IMG/VR virus record: IMGVR_UViG_3300028558_000047
Coordinates: 1 to 41,642 of that record
Source: a virus
Length of the DNA: 41,642 nt
Reading direction: 5' to 3' (one strand)
Numbering within the stretch: position 1 is the first letter of the stretch; each line of letters begins with the position of its first letter. The translations under genes were made by a program, and so were the position numbers. Below the pieces are notes generated by a model that had not been told where the DNA came from, searched no databases, and was given only the letters and a program-made list of their open reading frames with translations. Shown in pieces: positions 9,052 to 16,914 of this stretch.

Positions 9052-9800
9052 GGCTTCCATACCCCCAACGTCATACCGCCGGCGTTTACCGTTCCCGACA
9101 TTGTAATTGTCGGGTTTATAAATGCTGCCGTGGATTGAATCAGGTAAAACTCACAGCCGCGCATGGGATCTGAAAGCTCCTGCCCTTGCGCGATCAGAGC
9201 CAGGCTTGAATCGACGCTTGCCGTCGCCGCATTGTTATACACAGCGGAGGCAATAATCAGTTCGCTGTTTGCGTTAGGCGTGACGCCCGAGGTTTGAAAC
9301 GTGGTGTCGTTCTCGCCGTTGGGGTGGGTGTAGCTGCTTTGCGCAATGAAGGTCGGCGTTCCGGAGTCGCTCCAATATATCACGTCCACCCTGACATATT
9401 GAGCGCCTGAAACGCTTACGGTGTGTGCGGAAAGAGAACCCGTTGGAGAAATGCAGTCCCACAAATCATTGGTGTAAACCGCGCTCGTATCCCCGCCCCT
9501 TGAACGTCGAGTGTAGGTGTTCCCATTGCCGTCAGAAACGGTTGGACTTCCAGTATAGAATTGAACCGCAACGGTAATTAACTTCGCACCGGTTGCGTTC
9601 TTTGCGGCCGTAGTGGCTGTTGCTGCGCCGCTGACGACGCCCACGGAGTTTGTTATGAACGCGAAACTGCCACCCCCGCCCCCGCCACCGGCTGCGGCAT
9701 TCGTGGCGCTGAACGCGGCGAGTCCGTCCGCAGTGAGAATCGACTGCGCGGAAAGGTTCAACGCAAAGACGCAAAGGAACAAAAACGCCAAAGCTTTCAT
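9048..9800 (-). CDS. Exported poly-Gly-linker protein (250 aa)
   Basis: Begins MKALAFLFLCVFALNLSAQ, a signal peptide with a likely cut after SAQ, then a Gly-rich linker (residues about 38-45, GGGGGGG) and a beta-rich Ser/Thr body (SGPTVSDGNGNTYT-type segments). The gene overlaps both neighbours by ATGA, so it is part of one translational chain with the fibre gene upstream. The hydrophobic core LFLCVFALN is encoded by an antisense copy of the AACGCAAAGACGCAAAGG repeat (9757-9780). The sequence SDGNGNTYTRRS followed by a beta-rich domain resembles a class of environmental secreted proteins but no function is recognised. Confidence 0.65.
   Translation of the reverse strand: MKALAFLFLCVFALNLSAQSILTADGLAAFSATNAAAGGGGGGGSFAFITNSVGVVSGAATATTAAKNATGAKLITVAVQFYTGSPTVSDGNGNTYTRRSRGGDTSAVYTNDLWDCISPTGSLSAHTVSVSGAQYVRVDVIYWSDSGTPTFIAQSSYTHPNGENDTTFQTSGVTPNANSELIIASAVYNNAATASVDSSLALIAQGQELSDPMRGCEFYLIQSTAAFINPTITMSGTVNAGGMTLGVWKP
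9757..9780. repeat. AACGCAAAGACGCAAAGG-type repeat used as signal peptide
   Basis: The stretch TTCAACGCAAAGACGCAAAG lies inside the first 15 codons of the exported protein that starts at 9800. Read antisense it gives LCVFALN, the signal-peptide core. Relatives lie at 17673-17695, 27328-27360, 28237-28258, 31132-31167, 37181-37207 and in the element at 15511-15668. Confidence 0.85.
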
Positions 9801-12616
9801 TGGTTCTCCCTCATGGCCGCTTCAATCTGTGCCGCGTTCGTGCCTCCATAACTCGTCAGCGAGAGCACGCCGTTGGTGATTACGTTGTTTGAACCTGAGA
9901 TCCACTTCGGTTGATAATCGAAAGCAAGCGTATTGTAAGCTGCCGCTCCGACAATTCGATAGCTAACCGAACCATTCGCGCCCGCGAAATGAAAGAACAG
10001 GTTCGTCCCAATGCTTGGACCATTCGTGACGGTAAAGGTTTGCATCGTGCCGTTGAATGAAGCGGTAATGTTAGTGGTCGTTCCCTTGTGCGTCCACGAC
10101 ACCAGGTTCGTCCAAAGATTTCCATTCAAGGTCGTGATCGGATTCGTGTTGGCATCCGTCATCAAATACTGGTTTGTCTGAGTTACCCCCGCGTATGAAA
10201 TGAGCTGATTAGTGGTGGCCACACCGAACCCACCAACCGTAGCCGATGCCGCCGCCAAAGCTCCGGTTGAATTGATTCCACCCGCATAAATCTTTCCAGA
10301 AAACACATTGGATGCTCCCGTGAACGTGTTCACGTTAGCTGCTACAACGTCGCCTGATCCGCCCGGCGTTGCATAGGTCTGGTCTCCACGAAGAAATGTA
10401 GTGCTATTTGCCGTGCCTGAACCAAGCCGGGCCGGGGCAACAGTCCCGCTCGCGAGCGCCGAGGCGTTAATGTTGGTAATATTAGAGCCGTCGGCGGCGT
10501 CCCAGTGGATTACGCTGCCGTTCTGGTTAACCATACTGGGATCGAGCATACCCCGGACAGTCGTGTCCCCGCGTGCCGAAATAAAGTTAAGCCAGGTAGG
10601 AGAAGGTCCTGCCAAATTAAAGACGTTGTTGGCGAGCGTCAGCCAGTTGGTATTTCCGCCGATTTGGTTAACCCCAATAACCTTGCTGCAATTGGAGGAT
10701 AGTATGGAAATGTTGCAATTCTGAATGACGTTGGTGAACTGAGCAAAGTTGAAAGCGCGGTTTTGCACGCCAGTTCCAAAATTTGTGTCCCCCGTGATCC
10801 GCACATTGACATTTTGAAACACCCAAGTGCTGTTGGTTGCGCCGGTAGCAGCACTGAGCATGACCGTATCGTAACCGGCAACCAGCGTTGAATTTTCAAC
10901 AATGCCCGAACAGTTCGTGCTGAAAAACCGGCTGTCGGAGGTGCTGTTTCCCCAAATCGCATCCGAGTCGCCGACAATTTTCATCCGGGTAATCAAGGTG
11001 TTAGTCCCCCTGGACAAGGCGATTGGCATGTAGTAGGTGCCGTTGTTCGCGTTCGTTCCGCAGGTGAAATCCGAAAGCGTGATGTTATCGCCCGCGATGA
11101 CCAGTTCGCACGGCCAGCTTCCGGTGGTCAGTGCCAAACTCAAATTGCCCGGCATCAAAACCGTTTGCGCTACCCCCTGCCCTTGAATGGAAATATTCGA
11201 CAGCAACGCCGACCCATTCGTAGACGCGTCGGTGTAGAACGTGCCGACGCCAAGAATAATTTTCGCCGGGGCGACCGCGCTGGCGAGTGCATTGGTGAAT
11301 GTGCGAAAAGGCTTGTTCCGCATCCCGACGACAGCCGTTACGTCGTTCCCGTTCGTCTCCACAAAATAAATATTGGGGCTGACGGCGATCAATCCGTTCG
11401 TGGCGGCCGTTGCCGCCGCCAGGGCCGCGCCCGCTTGATCGAAGTCAGTGGCCTTCTTGCCGCTGTCGATGATGTGCGTCGTCGTGCTGTCGCTGAGTTG
11501 AGCAAAATTGCCAGTGGTGGACGATCCGCTGCCAGTGACGTTTCCGCCTCCGGGAATAGAACTGGTCGTTAGTTTTCCAGACGAGTTTACACCGAGCACA
11601 GATACAGCAGCCCCTTGGTCTGTGCTTCCGTTCAACTGCAACGTCTGCAATTGCAAATTCCCAGAGCCATCTGAATGAATTGTGTTACCATCCATCTGCA
11701 ATGTCCCGCCGCTCAAAGCGCCGGTTACATGCATCGTTCCTGCAAACACGTCGCCGGAAGCCTTCACATTACCCGCATCCGATATGGCAACGCCGGTTTG
11801 GCCCACCGAGTTCGTCATTATCAAAGTTCCGCCCGCCATCGGAGCGTTGGTCGGCAGGAATGAGTTGGTGTTCTGGAACGCCATAATTTGGCTGTTCGTC
11901 AACCCCATCGAGTTAGTGGCGGCCATAGCGGTCGCCAACCCGGTGCCCGCGCCATCGTAGGCGGATGACAGCGTGAAGGCGGCACTCCCAAGTAAAGCGA
12001 GGGCGCGATTGATCACTGCGACCGCATACGAGTTGGTGTCCCATTTGCCCCAGTTCGTCAAAGTTAGGCTGGGTGGCTGACCACCACCACCACCGCCGCC
12101 GCCCGAAACTCCGCTGGCGTCAATGGTCCACTTCCCTCCGCTGCCAGTCGGCGGCGTCACGATCAGTCCGCCCAAACCGGTAATACTTTCCACACCGCTA
12201 TAAAAAACAACACCATGGCCGGTCTCAATCAAATCAGCCAGGTTCAGCGCCGTGTCCGAATTGGTGACGCTGAACTGAAAGCTCTGCGGGATGCCCGCGT
12301 AAGCCGCGATATATTTTCCCGGCACGAGGTTGAACAATCCAATCCCGTTCGTGGTCGTGAAGTTCGTGCCGTTCACCGGTAGCCGATAAAACTGGCCATT
12401 CCAAATCGTGGGATTATTCACCGCCTTAACGTTGATCGTCGTGTCGTTCGTCGTCCCGATCATCAGCGAGTTCGTGGAATAGATTGGAATCTGCGCGGAG
12501 CCTTTGAAAATTAGAAGAGCAAACAGAAATGGTATCAGGGCTCGACGGAGTCTCGCCCCACCAAATGTGTTCTGACCTTGGACTTTGGACTTTGGACTTT
12601 GGACTTTCATAATCAT
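9797..12616 (-). CDS. Tail fibre with beta-helix domain and signal peptide (939 aa)
   Basis: Probable receptor-binding fibre. ATG at 12616 is chosen because it overlaps the upstream stop by ATGA. Residues 5-15 come from a short repeat; then RLRRALIPFLFALLIFKGSAQ (22-42) reads as a Sec signal peptide. A Gly-rich linker lies near 175. Residues about 435-670 alternate short beta strands with Asn/Thr turns (KPFRTFTNAL, then ILGVGTFYTD, then NITLSDFTCG), the pattern of a right-handed parallel beta-helix of the pectate-lyase type. GTVAPARLGSGTANSTTFL followed by RGDQTYA (about 725) is a common phage fibre motif. A signal peptide on a fibre is odd. The alternative is a secreted, not virion, beta-helix adhesin. 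Confidence 0.75.
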   Translation of the reverse strand: MIMKVQSPKSKVQGQNTFGGARLRRALIPFLFALLIFKGSAQIPIYSTNSLMIGTTNDTTINVKAVNNPTIWNGQFYRLPVNGTNFTTTNGIGLFNLVPGKYIAAYAGIPQSFQFSVTNSDTALNLADLIETGHGVVFYSGVESITGLGGLIVTPPTGSGGKWTIDASGVSGGGGGGGGQPPSLTLTNWGKWDTNSYAVAVINRALALLGSAAFTLSSAYDGAGTGLATAMAATNSMGLTNSQIMAFQNTNSFLPTNAPMAGGTLIMTNSVGQTGVAISDAGNVKASGDVFAGTMHVTGALSGGTLQMDGNTIHSDGSGNLQLQTLQLNGSTDQGAAVSVLGVNSSGKLTTSSIPGGGNVTGSGSSTTGNFAQLSDSTTTHIIDSGKKATDFDQAGAALAAATAATNGLIAVSPNIYFVETNGNDVTAVVGMRNKPFRTFTNALASAVAPAKIILGVGTFYTDASTNGSALLSNISIQGQGVAQTVLMPGNLSLALTTGSWPCELVIAGDNITLSDFTCGTNANNGTYYMPIALSRGTNTLITRMKIVGDSDAIWGNSTSDSRFFSTNCSGIVENSTLVAGYDTVMLSAATGATNSTWVFQNVNVRITGDTNFGTGVQNRAFNFAQFTNVIQNCNISILSSNCSKVIGVNQIGGNTNWLTLANNVFNLAGPSPTWLNFISARGDTTVRGMLDPSMVNQNGSVIHWDAADGSNITNINASALASGTVAPARLGSGTANSTTFLRGDQTYATPGGSGDVVAANVNTFTGASNVFSGKIYAGGINSTGALAAASATVGGFGVATTNQLISYAGVTQTNQYLMTDANTNPITTLNGNLWTNLVSWTHKGTTTNITASFNGTMQTFTVTNGPSIGTNLFFHFAGANGSVSYRIVGAAAYNTLAFDYQPKWISGSNNVITNGVLSLTSYGGTNAAQIEAAMRENQ
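12574..12610. repeat. CCAAAGTCCAAAGTCC-type tandem repeat in coding start
   Basis: Four near-perfect units of GACTTTGGACTTTGGACTTT type. On the minus strand they encode KVQSPKSKVQG at the start of the fibre protein, directly ahead of its signal peptide. Same family as 3691-3723. Confidence 0.85.
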
Positions 12617-13017
12617 GGTGCGGTGGTGGTGAGGTCGTCGGATTCGAAATTGAGTGTGTGCGTCACGCCTTTGCCCTGGTGGTCGTATTCGTAATTCTCG
12701 GAGATCGCGTTGGGCATATATTGCGTAGTCGCGCCTTCGATGATTTTCAGGTGCAGCGGCGAGAGCTTGAACGCGCTGATCGTGAGGATGGCCGTGCGGG
12801 CCGCCGCCGCGCTGGCGTAGATGCTGGTCCATTTGAATTGCGTTTTGCCGACGACGTTGCCGCGTGCGAAGCGTGCCTGGGAGTTTCCTCCGGCCAATGG
12901 ATCGCGCTGAACGATTCCAGTAAATATGCCCTTGTCTGTTTCGAGTGAGTCGCCGGCGGTCTCATCGAACAGGAGCGCATAACTGCTGCCACCCACCGCT
13001 TTGTAATAGACTTGCAT
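12613..13017 (-). CDS. Small tail protein (134 aa)
   Basis: Soluble mixed alpha/beta protein without signal peptide, starting at ATG 13017 and overlapping the fibre gene by ATGA. A beta-rich body (MQVYYKAVGGSSYALLFDET, then FKWTSIYASAAAARTAIL) suggests a structural component. The order tail tube, then this gene, then fibre suggests a tail accessory or chaperone-like protein, but I do not recognise the family. It is separated from the tube gene by a strong twin palindrome (13029-13081), which could reduce its expression relative to the tube. Confidence 0.6.
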   Translation of the reverse strand: MQVYYKAVGGSSYALLFDETAGDSLETDKGIFTGIVQRDPLAGGNSQARFARGNVVGKTQFKWTSIYASAAAARTAILTISAFKLSPLHLKIIEGATTQYMPNAISENYEYDHQGKGVTHTLNFESDDLTTTAP

Positions 13018-13028
13018 CGTTTCATTTG

Positions 13029-13081
13029 GGAGTGCGGCGACATGTCGCCGCTTTCAAAGCGCGGACATGTCCGCGCACTCC
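13029..13081. repeat. Twin ACATGT palindrome (53 bp)
   Basis: Two 18-base perfect palindromes, GCGGCGACATGTCGCCGC (13034-13051) and GCGCGGACATGTCCGCGC (about 13059-13076), sit inside GGAGTG...CACTCC arms. The whole can fold as one long hairpin or two. It fills the gap behind the abundant tail-tube gene and may act as an attenuator, an mRNA stabiliser or a REP-type repeat. No T-run follows it on the minus strand. Confidence 0.8.
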
Positions 13082-13086
13082 AATAA

Positions 13087-14097
13087 TCAGGCGCTGAATA
13101 TCAAGGCCGCGCCGGGAATACTCGGCGTGCCGCTGAAATCAACCTTCGTGACGAAGGCCACTTCGCCGGTTCCCAATTTCGTGCCGCCGAACTCAAAGCC
13201 CTGATTTTCCAGGAACACTTCACAATCTTTGAGCGTGATCGTTTTGCTCGAAGGTCCGGTCAATACCAGGTCCGTCGCGCTGCCTTCGCCGATGGTGCCA
13301 CCCAATGTGTGCGCGAGCACTTTCGCCGCGAGCTGCGTGTGCGTGGGACCGGCCAGCCGGCCTTTGACCATGAACTCCACACTGTCGAGTTTCATGTGCC
13401 GCGTGAGCTTCTGAACCGTTAGCGCCGAATATTTCGCATTCACCGATACGGTCCAAAAATCCTCGACTTCCATGGCGGTGAACCCGGTGATCGCGCCCCA
13501 CGCGCCCGTCCAATGGCCATTGATGAAGTCCGGCACGAATCCGGCCGTGTCGGGATTGGTGCCCCCGGTTTCGGTGATGGCATTGCCGGCGATCAATGCG
13601 CCGGAATCGCCGGGGAACATGGAGGCATCCAGCAGGCCGGTGATCTTCACCGAATCGTAAAGCGGCTGGCCGACGCCAAGCTTGAGGCTCGGATGGCCGG
13701 TGACGGCCGTGCGGACGACGTTGTAAAGCCGGCCGTCCGGCGTCCAGATTTTGGTGGGGGCATTGCCGTTGACGGAACCCGCGGCGACATCATGAGGACG
13801 CGTGCCGATGGCCAGAGCGCCAGTTGTAGCGCCGACGCTGACGCCCAGGAACGCCGGGAACAACACCGGCAGCAAGGACCACATATCGAACGGCGAGAAA
13901 GTGATCTCCGCCATTTGATCGTCGAGCGTGGAACGGTGGTAACCATAGGTCGCTGTCTGCCGCGCCGTTCGTTTTTCGGCGATGGACAGTTTCACCTGGC
14001 CGTTTTCGCCATCGGCGTGAAAGGCGAAAAGCGTGGGGCCGGATCCATTGGAGTGAACGACGCGGCCGGGGCCGGAATATAATGTTTGTGCGCTCAT
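13087..14097 (-). CDS. Probable major tail (tube) protein (336 aa)
   Basis: Begins MSAQTLYSGPGRVVHSNG at ATG 14097. The protein is beta-rich, without signal peptide, and has a segment VKLSIAEKRTARQTATYG and repeated strands typical of tube proteins. FTAMEVEDFWTVSVNAKYSAL and GGTKLGTGEVAFVTKVDFSG fit the beta-sandwich of tail tubes, with one copy of an insert around residues 90-130. Position between the tail-completion genes upstream and fibre/tape-measure genes downstream is the main evidence. A hairpin repeat follows it, as often seen after abundant structural genes. Alternative: a tail sheath is unlikely given its length and lack of sheath motifs. Confidence 0.65.
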   Translation of the reverse strand: MSAQTLYSGPGRVVHSNGSGPTLFAFHADGENGQVKLSIAEKRTARQTATYGYHRSTLDDQMAEITFSPFDMWSLLPVLFPAFLGVSVGATTGALAIGTRPHDVAAGSVNGNAPTKIWTPDGRLYNVVRTAVTGHPSLKLGVGQPLYDSVKITGLLDASMFPGDSGALIAGNAITETGGTNPDTAGFVPDFINGHWTGAWGAITGFTAMEVEDFWTVSVNAKYSALTVQKLTRHMKLDSVEFMVKGRLAGPTHTQLAAKVLAHTLGGTIGEGSATDLVLTGPSSKTITLKDCEVFLENQGFEFGGTKLGTGEVAFVTKVDFSGTPSIPGAALIFSA

Positions 14098-14122
14098 AAA
14101 TTAAATGGTGCTTAAGGGTTGG

Positions 14123-14866
14123 TTAACTGATCGTTTGATTGAGGATTTCTCCGGGGTTGAAGCCGTCCGCATACGCGGCGGCGCGAATGACCTGGCCGCT
14201 CTGCGCGGCGAATGGCGCGGTGTAAATTTTCGATTGCGGATTGAGCGGCGCGGGCGGATCGGAAAGCGGCGCAATGGCCACGTCAGGGTCGCTCGGGAAC
14301 GATCCATCGATCGTGTAACAAATCTTTGCGCCGGGCGTGGCGCAGGCGAGCGTCACGTTTTGCGGATCGGTGATATCGATCTGAAGAGTAGCGGTGCGCG
14401 GGGTCTGGCGGGAAGCGAGCGGCTTGATCTTGAGCGTGAGGCGGCGGGCGTTGATGCCGGGATAATCCCGCGCCGGCGTGCTCAATTTCCCATCCGCCTG
14501 GATGGTGCCGAGCTTGCCGAAACTTTGCAGATGCAGCGCGTCCAACACGTATTGCTCAATTTCCTCCGCGAACAATCCCCCGCCGACATCCGTGAACGCC
14601 CCATCACCATTTTGAAAGCTAACGAAATTAAGAATCACGACCTGCGGCGGGCCGCTGACATTATTGCCGCCGGATTCGATGTCCGGCACTTCGATCAACA
14701 GCCCATCCCCGCTCTTGCCATTGCGCACCGTGAGCCAGACCGCATCCATTTCGATCTGAGATTCAACGATGAATTTCTTTTCGAGGACAATGTTCACCGT
14801 GGCGAGCTGCGGCGCGGACATGAGCAGGCCGAGACAATCCTCCTGGATTTGGTTCAAGTTAATCAT
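14123..14866 (-). CDS. Tail-completion-like protein with chitobiase C-terminal domain (247 aa)
   Basis: Residues 1-150 form a helical/beta domain (MINLNQIQEDCLGLLMSAPQ, then FAEEIEQYVLDALHLQSFG) of the kind found in tail-terminator proteins. Residues about 170-235 (VTLACATPGAKICYTIDGSF, then KIYTAPFA and VIRAAAYADGF) match the chitobiase/beta-hexosaminidase C-terminal Ig-like domain pattern (TPGAxIxYTxDGSxP). The domain is normally an accessory of surface enzymes. Here it decorates a tail protein. ATG 14866 overlaps the upstream stop by ATGA. The small domain might assist in binding polysaccharide on the host surface, but that is inference. Confidence 0.65.
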   Translation of the reverse strand: MINLNQIQEDCLGLLMSAPQLATVNIVLEKKFIVESQIEMDAVWLTVRNGKSGDGLLIEVPDIESGGNNVSGPPQVVILNFVSFQNGDGAFTDVGGGLFAEEIEQYVLDALHLQSFGKLGTIQADGKLSTPARDYPGINARRLTLKIKPLASRQTPRTATLQIDITDPQNVTLACATPGAKICYTIDGSFPSDPDVAIAPLSDPPAPLNPQSKIYTAPFAAQSGQVIRAAAYADGFNPGEILNQTIS

Positions 14867-15495
14867 GCGGTCACGCCTCCTTTGCGGGCTTTGATGCCGG
14901 CGAGACGCTCGCGCGCCGCCGCGAACACCGTGGCGCGATATTCCTCCGGCGTGGGCATGACGTTCGGATTCGGCTTCTGATCCACGCTGCCGACCAGTTT
15001 GAACAGGAAAGTGAGCGTTGCCCGCAAAGGACCCCGACCCTTTGTCCGGGGGCTGCGTGCTTTCGGGTGAGACCCCGAGGTTTGATATTGGACGATGTAG
15101 GCCCCCTTTTTCGTCTTGAGCAAAAATGAACCGGGAAAATCCTTGGCGGTCTTGCCATAACTCAGCGGCGAGATTGGGATCGTGAGCGCGGAGGCCGTGA
15201 CTGGCGCAATGTGTCCGCCCAAATAACGCTGCCGCACGCCCACTTTATCCACCACGATCTTAATCCCGCCAGCGGCCGGCTCCCACCGCGTGGCGCGCGC
15301 TGCCGCTTCCCAAAAATTGGTAGCCGGCCAGCCCTTTTTATTATGGGGCAGCCGTTTCAAATGATCGCGCGTGAGTTCCTGGCAGCGCGGGCCAAATGTG
15401 GCCCGCAACTTTTCCGGGCTCAATTCGCGATTCAATTCTTCCAACACTGCGGTGGCGCCGCGATCAAAGGTGTTGATTTGAAGCGCGACACTCAT
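14863..15495 (-). CDS. Putative virion morphogenesis protein, gpG-like (210 aa)
   Basis: Start at MSVALQINTFDRGATAVLEE (15495) is set by an AAGGAG Shine-Dalgarno (15504-15509 on the complementary strand); the open frame extends further upstream without support. The first 60 residues (LEELNRELSPEKLRATFGPR, then LTRDHLKRLP) and the basic, conserved core (NFWEAAARATRWE, then VRQRYLGGHIAP) resemble Mu G-type tail-completion/virion morphogenesis proteins. These proteins bridge head and tail. The order here (portal, protease, capsid, connectors, this gene, tail) fits such a role. Overlaps the next gene by ATGA. Confidence 0.6.
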   Translation of the reverse strand: MSVALQINTFDRGATAVLEELNRELSPEKLRATFGPRCQELTRDHLKRLPHNKKGWPATNFWEAAARATRWEPAAGGIKIVVDKVGVRQRYLGGHIAPVTASALTIPISPLSYGKTAKDFPGSFLLKTKKGAYIVQYQTSGSHPKARSPRTKGRGPLRATLTFLFKLVGSVDQKPNPNVMPTPEEYRATVFAAARERLAGIKARKGGVTA

Positions 15496-15510
15496 CGGGC
15501 AACTCCTTTT

Positions 15511-15668
15511 AACGCAAGGGCGCAAAGGCGCAGAGAGTTAGCGGGATCAGCAACGTCATCTCCTATCCCGTTTATATCCGGCGTTGCATCGCGGGAGGAT
15601 GACTGGCCCACAAAGTCGTTTCGGCTTTTCTCTCTCTGCGCCTTTGCCCCTTCGCGTCTTTGCGTTGA
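15511..15668. mobile_element. MITE-like inverted-repeat element (about 158 bp)
   Basis: Outer arms AACGCAAGG...GCGCAAAGGCGCAGAGAG (15513-15539 region) and their inverse CTCTCTGCGCCTTTGCCCC...TCTTTGCGTT (15631-15666 region) match almost perfectly once an eight-base gap is allowed. The middle holds about 90 bases of non-repeated sequence. It fills the whole gap between two genes that would otherwise lie close together. The arms are the same repeat family as 9757-9780. The translation of the element on the minus strand (15492-15677, starting NNSTQRREGAKAQRE) is read as element sequence, not a gene. Confidence 0.7.
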
Positions 15669-15673
15669 ATTAT

Positions 15674-16444
15674 TCACGCGGCGGCTTCCTCCACAGGTGA
15701 AAAGAGTTTACTGAAATCAATCTCAGCCGGCTCGGCTTGTTCATCGGCTTTGAGCAAACCGAGTTCAACGCATTCCTTATCGCTCACTTCATTGACATCG
15801 AAGCCGCTATTGAATGCGAACGGCGGAAAAGGATTGCCGAGCGTGTCATCATAACCGCCCGAGCCATCACCGAGGCGCTGCCAGATTTCGGAATTCTTCA
15901 GCGCCATCATGCGCTCGGTCGTTTCGAGAATCCCGATAATGGCGTCCTCATCCTCCAACCCTTCCGCCGCCGCGCGCCAGCGCGCCGGCCAGGCGTCTTC
16001 CGGGTCTTCCACCAGCTTCCCCTTGGAATCCATCTTGAACCCACGCGGCACAGCGCGATCGTAAATGCGCAGCAATTCCCATCCAGGATAGGCTTCCACC
16101 ACGTCCGCGTCATTCGCGCGCACATAATTGCCCGCACCCCGCGCCACCTCCGTGGCGATCTTCACCGTGAAATCGATTTCATCCGCCAACGCCTCGGGCG
16201 TGACCTCCGAAAGAATATCCGCGATCGCATTGCGCGCGGTGGCGGGATTCAAGCCCGTGGTAACAGAGTGTTCCAATCCTTCGCGCGTCTGCTGCTGCGG
16301 ATTTAAAACATCGGTTAACGCTCCTTTAATTCGGTCTAAAATTTGTTTCAACTTCGCATCCGAGACCTCGCCGGAATATTTGCGCATCGCATCCGCAATC
16401 GCCTGCGATTGCTGCCGCGTCAGTTGGGTGGTGATGATGGGCAT
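15674..16444 (-). CDS. Virion protein, conserved head-related element (256 aa)
   Basis: Soluble helical protein with YPGWELLRIYDRAVPRGF and a C-terminal segment NPFPPFAFNSGFDVNEVSD followed by KECVELGLL. The PPFAFNSGxDVxEVxxxxCxELGL pattern is one that I recall from the tail of phage minor head/morphogenesis proteins. ATG 16444 overlaps the stop of the upstream gene by one base. A helical N-terminus (RQQSQAIADAMRKYSGEV, then LKQILDRIKGAL) suggests a structural or assembly role. I cannot show a protease or lytic site, so the name stays general. Confidence 0.55.
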   Translation of the reverse strand: MPIITTQLTRQQSQAIADAMRKYSGEVSDAKLKQILDRIKGALTDVLNPQQQTREGLEHSVTTGLNPATARNAIADILSEVTPEALADEIDFTVKIATEVARGAGNYVRANDADVVEAYPGWELLRIYDRAVPRGFKMDSKGKLVEDPEDAWPARWRAAAEGLEDEDAIIGILETTERMMALKNSEIWQRLGDGSGGYDDTLGNPFPPFAFNSGFDVNEVSDKECVELGLLKADEQAEPAEIDFSKLFSPVEEAAA

Positions 16445-16899
16445 TACAATCCTTCCTGGTCGTGGCGGGAGATGATGCGGTGCGGCCGTTTGATGGCCGG
16501 GCCGATGATGGGTGAAGGCGTCGCGTCGGTGATGGCGGGCAATTCCACGCGCGGACGGTCAGAGGCCTGGCTGGAAATTCTTTCGAGCAATGCGAGGGCA
16601 TCGTCATTCGCTTTTTTGCGCTCGTCGGTTTTAAACGCCTTCAGCGCCGGGAACGAACTAAGCCAGCGCCAGCGCGCAATCGCGATTGCCTCGTCGGCGA
16701 GCTGATCGGGAATGGTTTGGTCAGTCTTGAAATCCAGTTGGTTGCCACCCGCCTTGATGGAGCCGCGCACTTTGCCGATGACCTTGGCGAGAATCGACGC
16801 GAGCTGGCCGTCATTGCCCTGAATGTTATTCAGCATCGCTTTTTCAGCGGGCGTGAACTCATTCAGCACGTCGTCGGTTTTGATTTCGTTCCAGGCCAT
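16444..16899 (-). CDS. Head-tail connector, gp36/DUF1320-like (151 aa)
   Basis: Begins MAWNEIKTDDVLNEFTPAEK at ATG 16899. Helical segments VLNEFTPAEKAMLNNIQG, then LADEAIAIARWRWLSSFPAL are typical of DUF1320-like proteins (gp36 of Mu), which are head-tail connector subunits. The Pro-rich C-terminal tail (LPAITDATPSPIIGPAIKRP) is less conserved. A place immediately after the capsid genes and before tail completion genes fits. The assignment rests on pattern and position; a related connector family is possible. Confidence 0.6.
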   Translation of the reverse strand: MAWNEIKTDDVLNEFTPAEKAMLNNIQGNDGQLASILAKVIGKVRGSIKAGGNQLDFKTDQTIPDQLADEAIAIARWRWLSSFPALKAFKTDERKKANDDALALLERISSQASDRPRVELPAITDATPSPIIGPAIKRPHRIISRHDQEGL

Positions 16900-16914
16900 G
16901 GGTGATTCGTGGTT

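Noticed and set aside
11165-11572. Rightward ORFs inside the tail block (for example 135 aa here, 160 aa at 4031)
   Set aside because: Antisense to well-supported genes, Arg/Ala/Gly-rich shadow composition and no start signals.
12617-12832. 72-residue upstream extension of the fibre gene
   Set aside because: Overlaps the small tail protein gene and is His/Arg/Pro-rich shadow sequence.
15492-15677. ORF of 61 aa inside the inverted-repeat element
   Set aside because: It is the translation of a MITE-like repeat; both ends are arms of the repeat and no folded core is evident.
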